Below, in pieces: positions 6,539-15,438 of a DNA stretch of 64,000 nt. The DNA is taken from assembly GCF_022179725.1 (NCBI RefSeq), contig NZ_BPRC01000004.1, positions 1 through 64,000 on the forward strand. Reading direction: 5' to 3'. Under the pieces are notes generated by a model, which saw only the letters and a program-made list of their open reading frames with translations, searched no databases and was not told the DNA's origin. How positions within the stretch are numbered: the stretch's first letter is position 1; each line of letters begins with the position of its first letter. The position numbers and the translations under genes are program-made. The DNA comes from Methylorubrum aminovorans. Lineage in GTDB: Bacteria > Pseudomonadota > Alphaproteobacteria > Rhizobiales > Beijerinckiaceae.

Positions 6539-8320
6539 TCAGCCAACCGTTGGCGTCACCGTAGGCATCGGCTCCTCCATCACCGTTTCCTCGACTGGAG
6601 CCCGCGCTCGAACCGGAAGGACAGGGACAGGCACCTTGGCTATCGCCGCCGCGAGTGCCGCTCGATCCTCCGCGATATGCCGATACTGCGCCCCAATGCC
6701 CGGCGATTTGTGTCCCGTCAGATAATCGGCAGTCGGCACATCCACTCCGTGCCGGTGCGCTTGTGTCTTCCAATAGTGTCTGAACGCGTGGTTCGGATCT
6801 TGGGTTCTATCAGTGAAGCCCTGAGAGCGAATCCACTTTCCGAGCGTTGAGCCGATGAAGCGACTCGGGTGAGTTGAGTTCGTGGGCGGCTTGCTGGGGC
6901 GCTTGCGGTAGAAGAGAGGCCCTTCACCGACTGAGCGGACGAAGTGGAGGAACCCGCGTTCGATTACCTCGGGGTGAAGTGGCACGTCGCGCCGGCTCTC
7001 GGCGGTCTTCAACGATCCGCCGTCCTCTGCAGCGCGGATCTCCAAGAGCCACACGCCTTCGACCTGTCGAACCCGTTTTCCCCAAAGCTGGGCGATCTCA
7101 GCCACACGCGCGCCCGTCGTTGCCGCCAGTAGGGGAATCCACCGCCGATAAGCCTTGGTTTCCCGCTCACAGATGGAGAGAAGCCGCGCCACCTGATCGG
7201 GGCTGTAGGGCCGACGTGCCTCGACCGTGCCGACCCGTTCGGCCTTGAAGCCGATTTCGATCCCATCGAACGGATTCGACGGAATCAGCTTGCGCTTGGC
7301 AGCGTAGGAGAAGCTTGCGCGTACATCCGCAAGGCGGGTCTTGATCGTGCCGGGTGCGAGTTTACCGCCGTTCATGAGATCGGAGCGCCACCCCATCACG
7401 TCATCACCCGTGACACGCAGCATGTCGTCATGGCCGAGTTTCTTCGCGAGGGATTGCAGCGCCACCTTCCGATTCGCACCGGAGGATGGGCGACCCTTCT
7501 CGTGCTCCAACCAGTGATCGACGACCGACTCGAATGTTACCGCCCCCATCACCCTGGTTGGCGTTTCCTCGAAGACAGGGAAGCGTTCGGCGTTAGGATC
7601 GGGCCGGTAGTCGCCCCCCGCCATGCGCTTGCAGTACCAACCTGCCTCAAGGGCAGCGCGAGCGACCTCCTTCAACAGGTCGAGTTGCTGATTCGAGGCG
7701 ATCTCGATGCCTTTGAGCCGGAGGACGTGAAGGGCGATCATCCCGCAGCGCTGTTGCAAAGCTACGGCCTCCCATGCCGGGGCCGATGCCATCGCGTTGA
7801 CGCCTTCGGTCAAGTTCGGTCCGAACAGCAGGGCAGCAGCAGCTCTGTCATCGCTGCGAGCATGAGTCGGAATAGCCGGAGCCCCGGCGATTCGACCTTC
7901 AAGCGCCGCTCGCGTCAGAGCTTTCCATCCCTCCCACATCTCCGGCGTGCCCGGTTCATCGCGATATGTTTTCACGATCATCCGGTACGCTTCACCCGAG
8001 AGCGCAACCCGCTGCCTTTGACTGAGTCGCGTCGGCTCACGCCGCGCCACGTCATAGATCTTGGCAAGCTCGGCACGAACGACTGCCCGGCGAACGTCTC
8101 CTGAGTTGCGGTCCCGCGTGTGAAGGCTCACCTTCGCGAACATACCAAGGGTAAAGGTGATGACACGCTCAGGGTCGAGACCGCTGGCAGGAAGGACGAT
8201 GGTGACCTTCTCGCCTTTCAATTTTTCGCGAACGTCAGCCGGCACCCGGCCGTTGAACTGCTCGAATGAGGAGTCCTTTCGGCCAAGGTATTTTGCCCTA
8301 GTTCGGCACACCGCTGGCAT
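6539..8320 (-). CDS. Tyrosine recombinase / phage-type integrase
   Basis: The frame extends to a TTG at 8374, but ATG 8320 (MPAVCRTRAKYL) matches the usual beginning of integrases of this group and gives 593 residues. The N-terminal third is a long arm-type and core-binding region. The catalytic half has the family residues in order: Arg at ~404 (TTGARVAEIAQL), His-x-x-Arg at ~510 (NHAFRHYWKT), His in LTGHKSPG and the nucleophile Tyr at ~543 (GAQYRHI). The last ~40 residues are Pro/Val-rich. The size and wide spacing are typical of integrases of large integrative elements in alphaproteobacteria. It lies at the boundary between the mobile region and core genes. No duplicated attachment site could be matched within the window. 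Confidence 0.92.
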   Translation of the reverse strand: MPAVCRTRAKYLGRKDSSFEQFNGRVPADVREKLKGEKVTIVLPASGLDPERVITFTLGMFAKVSLHTRDRNSGDVRRAVVRAELAKIYDVARREPTRLSQRQRVALSGEAYRMIVKTYRDEPGTPEMWEGWKALTRAALEGRIAGAPAIPTHARSDDRAAAALLFGPNLTEGVNAMASAPAWEAVALQQRCGMIALHVLRLKGIEIASNQQLDLLKEVARAALEAGWYCKRMAGGDYRPDPNAERFPVFEETPTRVMGAVTFESVVDHWLEHEKGRPSSGANRKVALQSLAKKLGHDDMLRVTGDDVMGWRSDLMNGGKLAPGTIKTRLADVRASFSYAAKRKLIPSNPFDGIEIGFKAERVGTVEARRPYSPDQVARLLSICERETKAYRRWIPLLAATTGARVAEIAQLWGKRVRQVEGVWLLEIRAAEDGGSLKTAESRRDVPLHPEVIERGFLHFVRSVGEGPLFYRKRPSKPPTNSTHPSRFIGSTLGKWIRSQGFTDRTQDPNHAFRHYWKTQAHRHGVDVPTADYLTGHKSPGIGAQYRHIAEDRAALAAAIAKVPVPVLPVRARAPVEETVMEEPMPTVTPTVG

Positions 8321-8489
8321 GGCTGTATAACGCTCTGTGGTGGGACGCGGTCCGGATTTCTCCTTATATCTCAATCGCGAAAAGGATTGAAGCGTGTCAG
8401 CTTCAGTCTTACAGCAAGTGCGTCAAGCGCCTGAAGGAGCAGAAGGCCTGACGGGCTTCAACACCCGCTCGCATCGCGAGAGCAGCGTG

Positions 8490-8582
8490 CTGGATATCAG
8501 ATCCGGCACGATGCTCTATCCTCTTGTGTGTGCATCGTCTTTTTTCCGAAAACCGGTGGCCGCCTTTCGGGACGATGCTCTA
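8490..8582. repeat. Dispersed palindromic repeat, copy 1
   Basis: The element begins near CTGGATATC and ends with GACGATGCTCTAA. Its core is a hairpin: GCATCGTC (8532-8539) pairs with GACGATGC (8571-8578), and CCGAAA pairs with TTTCGG inside. The same core appears at 13882-13973, 42361-42410 and 42431-42473. The arrangement (TTTTTCCGAAAACCGGT, then CTTTCGGGACGATGC) is a familiar intergenic repeat of Hyphomicrobiales genomes. Apart from it, the 345 bases between integrase and 8720 hold no gene. Confidence 0.75.
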
Positions 8583-8719
8583 ACGGGACAGGTCGCCCCG
8601 TGAACCGATCGGCGGCGTGCGGGTTGCCCCGCCGATCTGTTCTGAACCGCTCCCGAGCCGAAGCGAAGGCCGGTTCCGCACGGGAGCGCATCGAAGCGTA
8701 GACTGAAAGCCTCACCGAC

Positions 8720-9154
8720 ATGGAGCGTGAACGGCGCATCCTGCAGCGCACGGTGGCGGTCGTCGCGGTCGTCCCGGTCCTGGCGGGCCTTTACGGCGTG
8801 CTGTTCGGCATCGACGGCATCGGCGGCGGCACACCGGTCAACGTCTCGGCCGACAGCCATTTCCGCTATCTATCGGGCCTGCTGACCGGCATCGGCATCC
8901 TGTTCTTCACCTGCGTCCCGGGGATCGAGGACAAGTCGAGACTGTTCCGCTTCCTCACCCTTGTGGTGGTGCTCGGCGGACTGGCGCGGCTGCTCGGCCT
9001 CTCTCTCACGGGCGTTCCGTCACTGACCATGCTGGCGGCGCTCGCCCTCGAACTCGTCGTCACGCCGCTGCTCTGCCTGTGGCAGTTGCGGGTCGCGCGT
9101 CTCGCCCGTGATGAGAGGCAGGCTCTGGTGACGGGCACCGAGGTCGTCGGGTGA
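8720..9154 (+). CDS. DUF4345 membrane protein
   Basis: A 144-residue protein with four predicted membrane helices (residues ~10-32, 48-66, 74-96, 100-122). The order and the motif SDSHFRYLSGLLTGIGI (residues with an aromatic, two Gly and a charged loop) fit the DUF4345 family of small inner-membrane proteins of unknown function. The stop codon overlaps the GTG start of the following FUSC gene (GTGA), so the two are probably translated together. It may therefore be an accessory part of the efflux system downstream. ATG 8720 is the first start in the frame; its ribosome-binding site is weak. Confidence 0.75.
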   Translation: MERERRILQRTVAVVAVVPVLAGLYGVLFGIDGIGGGTPVNVSADSHFRYLSGLLTGIGILFFTCVPGIEDKSRLFRFLTLVVVLGGLARLLGLSLTGVPSLTMLAALALELVVTPLLCLWQLRVARLARDERQALVTGTEVVG

Positions 9155-11187
9155 GGGGAGCGGCGCAGCGCGCCGGCGGGGCGGCTCCGGTCGAGCGCCT
9201 GCTCGGAACCCTCGAAAGCTGGGTGCCGAAGCCTGCGGCCTGGGCCTTCGCCGTCCGGATCTGGCTGGCCATGATGCTGGCGCTCTACGCCGCGTTCTGG
9301 CTCCAGCTCGACAGCGCATCCTCGGCGGCCGTCTGCGTCGCGATCCTGGCCCAGCCGAAGCGCGGCCAAGCGCTCTCGAAGGCCGGCTACCGCTTCCTCG
9401 GCACCGTCGTCGGCGGCATCGTCGGCATCGGCCTGATGGGCCTGTTCGGGCAGGATCGGGTGCTCCTGCTCCTCGGCTTCGCCTGCTGGCTCGGCCTCTG
9501 CGTCTTCGTCGCGCAGTTCCTGCAGGATACCCGCGCCTACGGGGCGATGCTCGCCGGCTACACCGTGGCGATCGTCGCGATCGCCCATATCGACGCGCCG
9601 CAGACGGTGTTCGATGCCGCCATCGGTCGCGTCGCCGCGATCGCCGTCGGCATCGTCGCGATCACCTTCATCAACGACGCGCTCGCCTCGCCGAGCACGT
9701 GGCAGGCCCTTCTGCCGCGCCTCGCCGACGCTCATGCGGCGGCCAGGGCCTTCGCCCGCGAGAGCCTGACCCGGGGCGATCCCGGCCCGGAACGGACCGC
9801 CGCGCTGATCCGAAAGGTCGCGCCGATGCGGGCGGATGCGAGCGCCATCGCCGGCGAACTCGACGACGGCCTCCACCGGGCCGCGGGCGCCCGCAGCGCC
9901 ATCGCCGCGCTCTACGTCCTGGCCGCGGCCAGCCGCGCGCTGGCGGCGGCGCTGACGCGTGTCGACGAGACCGGCCCGCGGGTGCGCGAGGCGCACGCGC
10001 TGGCTCTGCGCTCGGTCTCGGAAGGCGAGGAGCCTCGTGCCGAGGCGCTCGCCCGCGACGGCGGCAGGCTGCGCGATCTCGTGGACGAGGCGATGCGCGA
10101 TCCCGGCGCGTCGCTCAACGAGATCATGGCGCTTCAGCGCGCGCTGGACGTCGTCGAGGCTGCGACCTTCGCCGAAGACGGTGCGCGGGCACTGGCCGAC
10201 GGCCACGCGCCTCTGCGCGATATCGCCCTGCCGACCCACCGCGACTTCCAGGTCGCCCTACGGGCGGCGTTGCGGGTGATGATCGCCTTCGGCCTCACGG
10301 CGGGGCTCTTCATCCTGCTCGGGCTGCCGCAAGCCACCTTCGCGCTCGTCCAAGTGGCGGCGACCTGCGCCCTGTCCTCCGTGACGCCCGATCCGCGCAA
10401 ATTCGCGCTCGGGGTGCTGATCGGGATGCCCCTCGCCGCCCTCTGTGCCGGGTTCGTCCTGTTCGTGATGCTCAACGGCAATCAGGGCTTCCCGCTGCTC
10501 GCGATCGCCATGGCCCCGGTCGTCTTCTTCGGCTGCCTCGTCTCGCTGCACCCGCCGAGCTTCACCATCGGCTTCATCACCCTGGTGTTCACGCCGGTCC
10601 TGATGGCGCCGGACAACCCGCAATCCTACGATCCGCAGACCTTCCTCATGAACGCGCTGCTGGTCGTCGCCGCCGCGGTGATCCTGTTCCTGACGATCCG
10701 CCTCGTCCTGCCGATCTCGGCATCGCAGCACCGTGCCTTCGCCCTCGAGGAAGCCCGCCGCGACCTCGCCGAGGCGCTGACGGGGGCAGGCGGCGACGCC
10801 ACCACCCGCACCAGCCTCAATGCCGACCGACTGTTTCAGTTCTCAGCCTGGAATTCCGGCAGCGGCGCGGTGCGCCGGGCGAGCTTGCACCACGCCTTCG
10901 CCGTGGCGCAGTTGGAAGCCGCCGCCGCGCGGGCCCACGCGCAACTGCGCACCCTGAGCGAGATCGGCGGCCTCGTCCCTCTGGTCGCTGAGACACGAAA
11001 GGCGCTCGCCTCGGGCCGCCCGGCTGACCTCGACCGCACGGCGCACGCTCTGATCGGCGAGGCGAAGCGCCACGACCGCGCGATCCGCCTGCAGCTCGCC
11101 CGCGCCGTGACCGACCTCGCGACCGCTTCGCGCGTTATGCGGGGGCACGGACGCTTCTTCCGCCGTCTCTTCGTTCTCAATTCCTGA
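9151..11187 (+). CDS. FUSC-family inner-membrane transporter (AaeB-like)
   Basis: A 678-residue protein with two blocks of membrane helices (about 25-160 and 350-500), each followed by a large cytoplasmic helical region. This is the architecture of FUSC/AaeB proteins, which export aromatic carboxylic acids or related compounds together with an HlyD-type adaptor. The first block contains WAFAVRIWLAMMLALY and AVCVAILAQP, typical of the family. The GTG start overlaps the DUF4345 stop. The next genes encode DUF1656 and HlyD proteins, so the four form one operon. No outer-membrane channel is encoded here. The substrate is unknown. Confidence 0.85.
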   Translation: MRGAAQRAGGAAPVERLLGTLESWVPKPAAWAFAVRIWLAMMLALYAAFWLQLDSASSAAVCVAILAQPKRGQALSKAGYRFLGTVVGGIVGIGLMGLFGQDRVLLLLGFACWLGLCVFVAQFLQDTRAYGAMLAGYTVAIVAIAHIDAPQTVFDAAIGRVAAIAVGIVAITFINDALASPSTWQALLPRLADAHAAARAFARESLTRGDPGPERTAALIRKVAPMRADASAIAGELDDGLHRAAGARSAIAALYVLAAASRALAAALTRVDETGPRVREAHALALRSVSEGEEPRAEALARDGGRLRDLVDEAMRDPGASLNEIMALQRALDVVEAATFAEDGARALADGHAPLRDIALPTHRDFQVALRAALRVMIAFGLTAGLFILLGLPQATFALVQVAATCALSSVTPDPRKFALGVLIGMPLAALCAGFVLFVMLNGNQGFPLLAIAMAPVVFFGCLVSLHPPSFTIGFITLVFTPVLMAPDNPQSYDPQTFLMNALLVVAAAVILFLTIRLVLPISASQHRAFALEEARRDLAEALTGAGGDATTRTSLNADRLFQFSAWNSGSGAVRRASLHHAFAVAQLEAAAARAHAQLRTLSEIGGLVPLVAETRKALASGRPADLDRTAHALIGEAKRHDRAIRLQLARAVTDLATASRVMRGHGRFFRRLFVLNS

Positions 11188-11195
11188 CCGCAGCC

Positions 11196-11390
11196 ATGCA
11201 ACACGAACTCACCATCGGCGGGATCCTGGTCTCGCCCTTCGTCGCCTACGCACTGATCGCCTTCGCGTTGCTCGTGGGGCTGCGGGTCGTGTTTCGCCGG
11301 ATCCGGTTCGGGCGCTACGTCGCCAACGCGCCGTTGGCGGAAGCCGGGATCTATGTCTGCCTGCTCGCAATCGTGGTGGTGCTGCTGTGA
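11196..11390 (+). CDS. DUF1656 (AaeX-like) small membrane protein
   Basis: A 64-residue protein with two membrane helices (about 12-32 and 44-64). The opening EL-x-I-G-G-I-L-V-S-P-F-x-A-Y is the hallmark of DUF1656/AaeX proteins, found between the FUSC and HlyD components of aromatic acid exporters. It starts eight bases after the FUSC stop, and its stop overlaps the GTG of the next gene. Its exact role in the efflux complex is not known for the family. Confidence 0.85.
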   Translation: MQHELTIGGILVSPFVAYALIAFALLVGLRVVFRRIRFGRYVANAPLAEAGIYVCLLAIVVVLL

Positions 11391-12466
11391 AGCGCGAGGA
11401 CGAAGCAGGCGCCGACGACCGGAACCGGGGGCAACTCCCGCCCGATGACGCACTCTCCGACGAGCCGCAGCGCGGGCCAAGGGCCGGCGCCAAGTCCGTT
11501 TCCGGCCGACGCCGGTACGGGGGCCGCCTTCTGCGGCTGGCGGCCACCGGCCTCATCCTCGCCTTCGCCGCGGTGGCGGCTTACGTGGTGTGGCAGTTCT
11601 ACGTGACCGCCCCCTGGACCCGCGACGGGCGGGTGCGGGTGCAGGTGGTCAACCTCGCTCCGCAGGTGGCCGGTACCGTCGTCGAGTTGCGGGTCACCGA
11701 CAACCAAGAGGTCAAGAAGGGCGACGTCCTCTACGTCATCGATCCGTTCGACTATCAGGAGGCCGTGGTCTCGGCCGAGGCTGAGATCAAGAACCGCGAG
11801 GCCGACCTCTCGGTGAAGCAGGCGCAATCGGCCCGGCGCGCGGCGCTCTCCACCGTCTCGACCTCGGTCGAGGAGAAACAGCAGTTTGCCGGCACCGCCA
11901 AGATCGCGGAGGCCGCACTGGAAACAGCCCGGTCGCAGCTCTCACAGGCGAAGAAGAATCTAGAGCGCACGCAGGTGCGCTCGACGGTCAACGGCCGCGT
12001 GACCAACCTGCTCTTGCGGGTCGGCGACTACGCCCAGACCGGCACCGCCAACATCCGGGTGATCGACACCGATTCTTTCTGGGTCGACGGCTATTTCGAA
12101 GAGACGAAGATGGCCCATATCCGCCCCGGAGCCCCCGCCGAGATGGCGCTGATGGGCTACGGCGCGCCGCTGCGGGGCACGGTGGAGAGCCTGACGCTCG
12201 GCATCTCGACCGCCAACGCCGCGACGAGCACGCAGGGGCTGCCGAACGTCGATCCGGTTTACACCTGGGTACGGCTCGCTCAACGGGTCCCGGTGCGCAT
12301 CCGCATCGACCACGTGCCGCCGGAGGTGACCCTGGTCGCGGGCATGACCGCGACCGTGGTCGTCGGCGACGGGCGTGGGGGCCAGCCGGACTGGGTCGCG
12401 TCGCTGCGCGGCTGGCTCTTCGGCCGAGCGGACGGGGCGCAGCCCGGCACCGAGGGCAAGAACTGA
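11387..12466 (+). CDS. HlyD-family periplasmic adaptor of efflux system
   Basis: A 359-residue membrane-fusion protein. After a ~40-residue cytoplasmic start comes one membrane helix (LAATGLILAFAAVAAYVVW, ~45-65). Next are the biotinyl-lipoyl half (VNLAPQVAGTVVELRVTDNQEVKKGDVLYVID), a coiled-coil hairpin (~115-185) and the second lipoyl half with LERTQVRSTVNGRV, then a beta-barrel domain. It would link the FUSC transporter to an outer-membrane channel encoded elsewhere. GTG 11387 overlaps the DUF1656 stop by four bases. The C-terminal ~40 residues are not part of the adaptor fold. Confidence 0.88.
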   Translation: MKREDEAGADDRNRGQLPPDDALSDEPQRGPRAGAKSVSGRRRYGGRLLRLAATGLILAFAAVAAYVVWQFYVTAPWTRDGRVRVQVVNLAPQVAGTVVELRVTDNQEVKKGDVLYVIDPFDYQEAVVSAEAEIKNREADLSVKQAQSARRAALSTVSTSVEEKQQFAGTAKIAEAALETARSQLSQAKKNLERTQVRSTVNGRVTNLLLRVGDYAQTGTANIRVIDTDSFWVDGYFEETKMAHIRPGAPAEMALMGYGAPLRGTVESLTLGISTANAATSTQGLPNVDPVYTWVRLAQRVPVRIRIDHVPPEVTLVAGMTATVVVGDGRGGQPDWVASLRGWLFGRADGAQPGTEGKN

Positions 12467-12522
12467 GGCCACGGCGGCGCGCGGACGGTGCGATACCCGA
12501 AAAAATTGGGTAAGGCGGCGGC

Positions 12523-13872
12523 ATGGCCGCCTCTCCCCTCGTCCGCTTCGCCCCCTCGCCGACCGGCTTCCTGCATATCGGCAATGCCCGGCCGGCACTG
12601 CTGAACGCGCTGTTCGCCCGCCGCGAGGGCGGTCGGTTCCTGCTGCGGCTCGACGACACCGACCGGGAACGCTCGACGGAGGAATTCGCCACCGCCGCGT
12701 CCGAGGATCTCGGCTGGCTCGGCATCGAACCGGACCTGTTCTTCCGCCAGAGCGATCGCACCGCGCTCTACGACGCGGCGGCGGAGCGGCTGAAGGCGGC
12801 GGGCCGGCTCTACCCCTGCTACGAGACGCCGGAGGAGCTGGACCGCCGCCGCAAGCGCCAGCTCGGCCGCGGCCTGCCACCGATCTACGACCGCGCAGCG
12901 CTCGCCCTGACCGAGGCCGAGCGCGCCGCCCTGGAGGCCGAGGGCCGGCGCCCACACTGGCGCTTCAAGCTCGATCATCGTGTCGTCGCCTGGGACGACC
13001 TCGTCCGCGGCGAGAGCCACGTCGATTGCGCCTCGCTCTCCGATCCCGTGCTGGTGCGGGCCGACGGGAGCTATCTCTACACGCTCCCCTCCGTCGTGGA
13101 CGACGCGGAGGTCGGCGTCACCCACGTGATCCGCGGCGAGGATCACGTCACGAATACCGGCGTGCAGGTGCAGCTCTTCGAGGCGCTCGGCGCGTCGGTG
13201 CCGGCCTTCGGCCACCACAACCTGCTGACCACCGCGGACGGGGAGGGGCTGTCGAAACGCCTTGGCCACCTCTCTCTGCGCTCCCTGCGCGAGGCCGGTT
13301 ACGAGGCCGCCGCCGTGCGCTCGCTCGCGGTGCTGACCGGCTCGGCCGAGGCCGTACGCCCGATCGCTTCGCTCGACGAATTGGCGGGGCTCGTCGATCT
13401 CGCCCACCTCTCGCGCGCGCCGGCCCGGTTCGACCCGGCCGAACTCGACGGGATGAATGCCCGCCTCGTTCACGACATGCCGTTCGACGACGTCCGCGCG
13501 CGGCTCGCTGCCCTCGGTGTCCCGGCCGATCAGGCGGAAGCCTTCTGGCTCGCGGTGCGGGCCAATCTCGGCCGCGTCTCGGACGCCGCCGAATGGTGGC
13601 GGGTGGTGAACGGACCGGTGACGCCCGTCATCGCCGAGCCTGATTTCATCGCGACGGCCGCCCGCCTGCTGCCGGAAGCGCCCTTCGGCGCCGGGACGTG
13701 GAAGGCCTGGACCGATGCGGTGAAGGCCGAGACCGGCGCCAAGGGCCGCGCCCTGTTCATGCCGCTGCGCCTCGCGCTGACCGGCCTCGACCACGGGCCG
13801 GATCTCGCCGGATTGCTCCCGCTGATCGGACGGGCACGAGCGGTACGGCGGCTGAGCGGCGAAGCTGCCTAG
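12523..13872 (+). CDS. gltX: Glutamate--tRNA ligase
   Basis: A 449-residue class I aminoacyl-tRNA synthetase that charges tRNA(Glu), or tRNA(Gln) in organisms using the transamidation route. The HIGN motif lies at residues 18-21 after RFAPSPTG. The KMSKS-equivalent is LSKR at 243-246. RLDDTD and RGEDH are also present. The length matches the short alphaproteobacterial forms. Alphaproteobacteria commonly carry two gltX copies, and this may be the second, since its C-terminal anticodon-binding region is short. No translation genes adjoin it. A dispersed repeat follows the stop. Confidence 0.92.
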   Translation: MAASPLVRFAPSPTGFLHIGNARPALLNALFARREGGRFLLRLDDTDRERSTEEFATAASEDLGWLGIEPDLFFRQSDRTALYDAAAERLKAAGRLYPCYETPEELDRRRKRQLGRGLPPIYDRAALALTEAERAALEAEGRRPHWRFKLDHRVVAWDDLVRGESHVDCASLSDPVLVRADGSYLYTLPSVVDDAEVGVTHVIRGEDHVTNTGVQVQLFEALGASVPAFGHHNLLTTADGEGLSKRLGHLSLRSLREAGYEAAAVRSLAVLTGSAEAVRPIASLDELAGLVDLAHLSRAPARFDPAELDGMNARLVHDMPFDDVRARLAALGVPADQAEAFWLAVRANLGRVSDAAEWWRVVNGPVTPVIAEPDFIATAARLLPEAPFGAGTWKAWTDAVKAETGAKGRALFMPLRLALTGLDHGPDLAGLLPLIGRARAVRRLSGEAA

Positions 13873-13881
13873 AGCTTCATC

Positions 13882-13973
13882 CTGGATATCCGAGCGAGGG
13901 CAGAGCCTTAGGCATTTGTTTTTGCATCATCTTTTTCCGAAAGCCGGCGACGACCTTTCGGGACGATGCTCTA
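13882..13973. repeat. Dispersed palindromic repeat, copy 2
   Basis: It starts with CTGGATATC and ends with GGGACGATGCTCTAA, as copy 1 does. Inside, GCATCATC pairs with GACGATGC and CCGAAAG with CTTTCGG. It fills the gap between gltX and the convergent methyltransferase gene, where a hairpin could serve as a two-way terminator. Confidence 0.75.
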
Positions 13974-14750
13974 ATCCGAGACGCCGTCGGGCTCGGCCTC
14001 GATCATCATCACGTCGAGCGTGAAGCTGCCGTCCTCCTCGATCGCGAAATGCGACCGCACCGGCTCGGGGGCGCCGGACTGAAGTGCGCGGATCGCCGCG
14101 ATGCTCGGCCCGGGCGTACCCATGCGCGCGACCCAGGACGGAAAATCCATGCGCACCCGCCAGCGCCGGTCGGCGCCGGGCACGAAACCCGCCTGCGCCA
14201 GCATCGCGCGCCACTCCGCCTCGCCGTAATCGCGCACGTGGGACGGATCGCGCAGCAATTCCCAAGCCTGGAGATGGGTGTCGAGCAGCGGCGGCCCCGG
14301 ATGCACGACATCGACGAGGCCGAGGCGGCCGCCGGGTGCGAGCACCCGGTGCGCCTCCCGCAGGGCAGCCGTCACGTCGGCCCAATGGTGAGCGCTGTAG
14401 CGCGACAGCACGCAGTCGAGACTCGCATCGGCGAAGGGGAGCGCCTCGACGCTGGCCTGCCGCGTGGTGACATTCGTCAGTCCACGGCGCCGCGCCTCGG
14501 CGGAGACGGCGTCGAGCATCGCCTGCGACAGGTCGAGAGCGGTGACGGCGCGGACATGCGGAGCCACCGCGTAGGTGACGTGGCCGCCACCGCAGCCGAG
14601 ATCGAGCACGGCGGAATGGGGGAGGGCACCGAAGCGGGCCAGTGCCGCGAGGTCCTCTCCCGCGGCATGGACCGCGCTCGCAACGTAATCGGCGGCGCGG
14701 GCTCCGAACTGCTTTTCCGTATGGGCGTCGTGGCTCAAAGCGGCGGTCAC
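13971..14750 (-). CDS. Class I SAM-dependent methyltransferase
   Basis: The long open frame fuses into the upstream gene in another phase. The coupled start is GTG 14750, which overlaps the stop of the VOC gene (GTGA), giving 259 residues. The Rossmann motif I VLDLGCGGGHVTYAV is at ~55-69, motif II DLS at ~80 and ALPFADASLD at ~110, a UbiE/Methyltransf_11 pattern. The C-terminal part includes YSAHHW and a variable lid. The substrate cannot be deduced. Being in one transcript with a VOC (PhnB-type) protein is common for such enzymes, but the shared role is unknown. Confidence 0.85.
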   Translation of the reverse strand: MTAALSHDAHTEKQFGARAADYVASAVHAAGEDLAALARFGALPHSAVLDLGCGGGHVTYAVAPHVRAVTALDLSQAMLDAVSAEARRRGLTNVTTRQASVEALPFADASLDCVLSRYSAHHWADVTAALREAHRVLAPGGRLGLVDVVHPGPPLLDTHLQAWELLRDPSHVRDYGEAEWRAMLAQAGFVPGADRRWRVRMDFPSWVARMGTPGPSIAAIRALQSGAPEPVRSHFAIEEDGSFTLDVMMIEAEPDGVSD

Positions 14751-15235
14751 GGCAACGCTCCTCCCTCGGCGGCGCGTTCGAGCGCCGCGACATCGAGCTT
14801 CACCATGCCCTGCATGGCGGTGAAGACGCGGGCCGCCACCTCCGGATCGGGATCGGCGAGGAGGCGCGGCAGCCTCTCCGGCACGATCTGCCAGGGCACG
14901 CCCCAGCGGTCGCGCAGCCAGCCGCAAGCGATCTCGGCACCGCCCTCGGCGGTGAGCGCCGACCACAGGCGGTCGACCTCGGCCTGATCCCGGCAGGTGA
15001 CCGAGATCGACGCCGCGGTCCCATAATCGGCCGGCGCGCCGCCGTTCAGCGCCTGAAAACTCTGACCGCCGAGGGTGAAGACGATCAGAATTGGCTCGCC
15101 GGCCTCGCCGCCTGGCCAGGGCCCCGGCGCAGGCTGGACGTGGACGATGCGCGAATCGGGCACGAGAGACACATAAAGGCGTACGGCCGCTTCCGCGTCC
15201 TTGCCGAACCAGAGACAGGTGCTGACGTGGGCCAT
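14747..15235 (-). CDS. VOC-family (PhnB-like) protein
   Basis: Starting at ATG 15235 (MAHVSTCLWFGKDAEAA) gives 162 residues. The sequence follows the PhnB/3-demethylubiquinone-methyltransferase-like VOC pattern: CLWFGKDAEAAVRLYVSLVPDSRI at the start, FTLGGQSFQALNGG in the middle, then C-G-W-L-R-D-R-W-G-V-P-W-Q-I-V-P, and MQGMVKLD near the end. Despite the old family name these proteins are not proven methyltransferases. The fold binds small ligands or metal. The stop overlaps the start of the methyltransferase gene. Confidence 0.88.
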   Translation of the reverse strand: MAHVSTCLWFGKDAEAAVRLYVSLVPDSRIVHVQPAPGPWPGGEAGEPILIVFTLGGQSFQALNGGAPADYGTAASISVTCRDQAEVDRLWSALTAEGGAEIACGWLRDRWGVPWQIVPERLPRLLADPDPEVAARVFTAMQGMVKLDVAALERAAEGGALP

Positions 15236-15438
15236 GCCGGGCTCTCCCTCTCCGCCGGCAGGATAACGGCCGCAGTCGCCGAAATTCAATCGTCGGCGTG
15301 CTCGCTCGCGGGGCTCCGACCGCCGCCGGACCATTCGATGAACGCCCTCCGGTCCCTTCTCGCCGCCCTTCGGATTCGCTGACCGGTGTCCGAGATGACG
15401 GAAGTGGGATTGAATCGATCAATTCGCCGGAAGCCGGA

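Noticed and set aside
8321..8374. Longer integrase start at TTG 8374
   Set aside because: No ribosome-binding site; the typical integrase start motif begins at ATG 8320.
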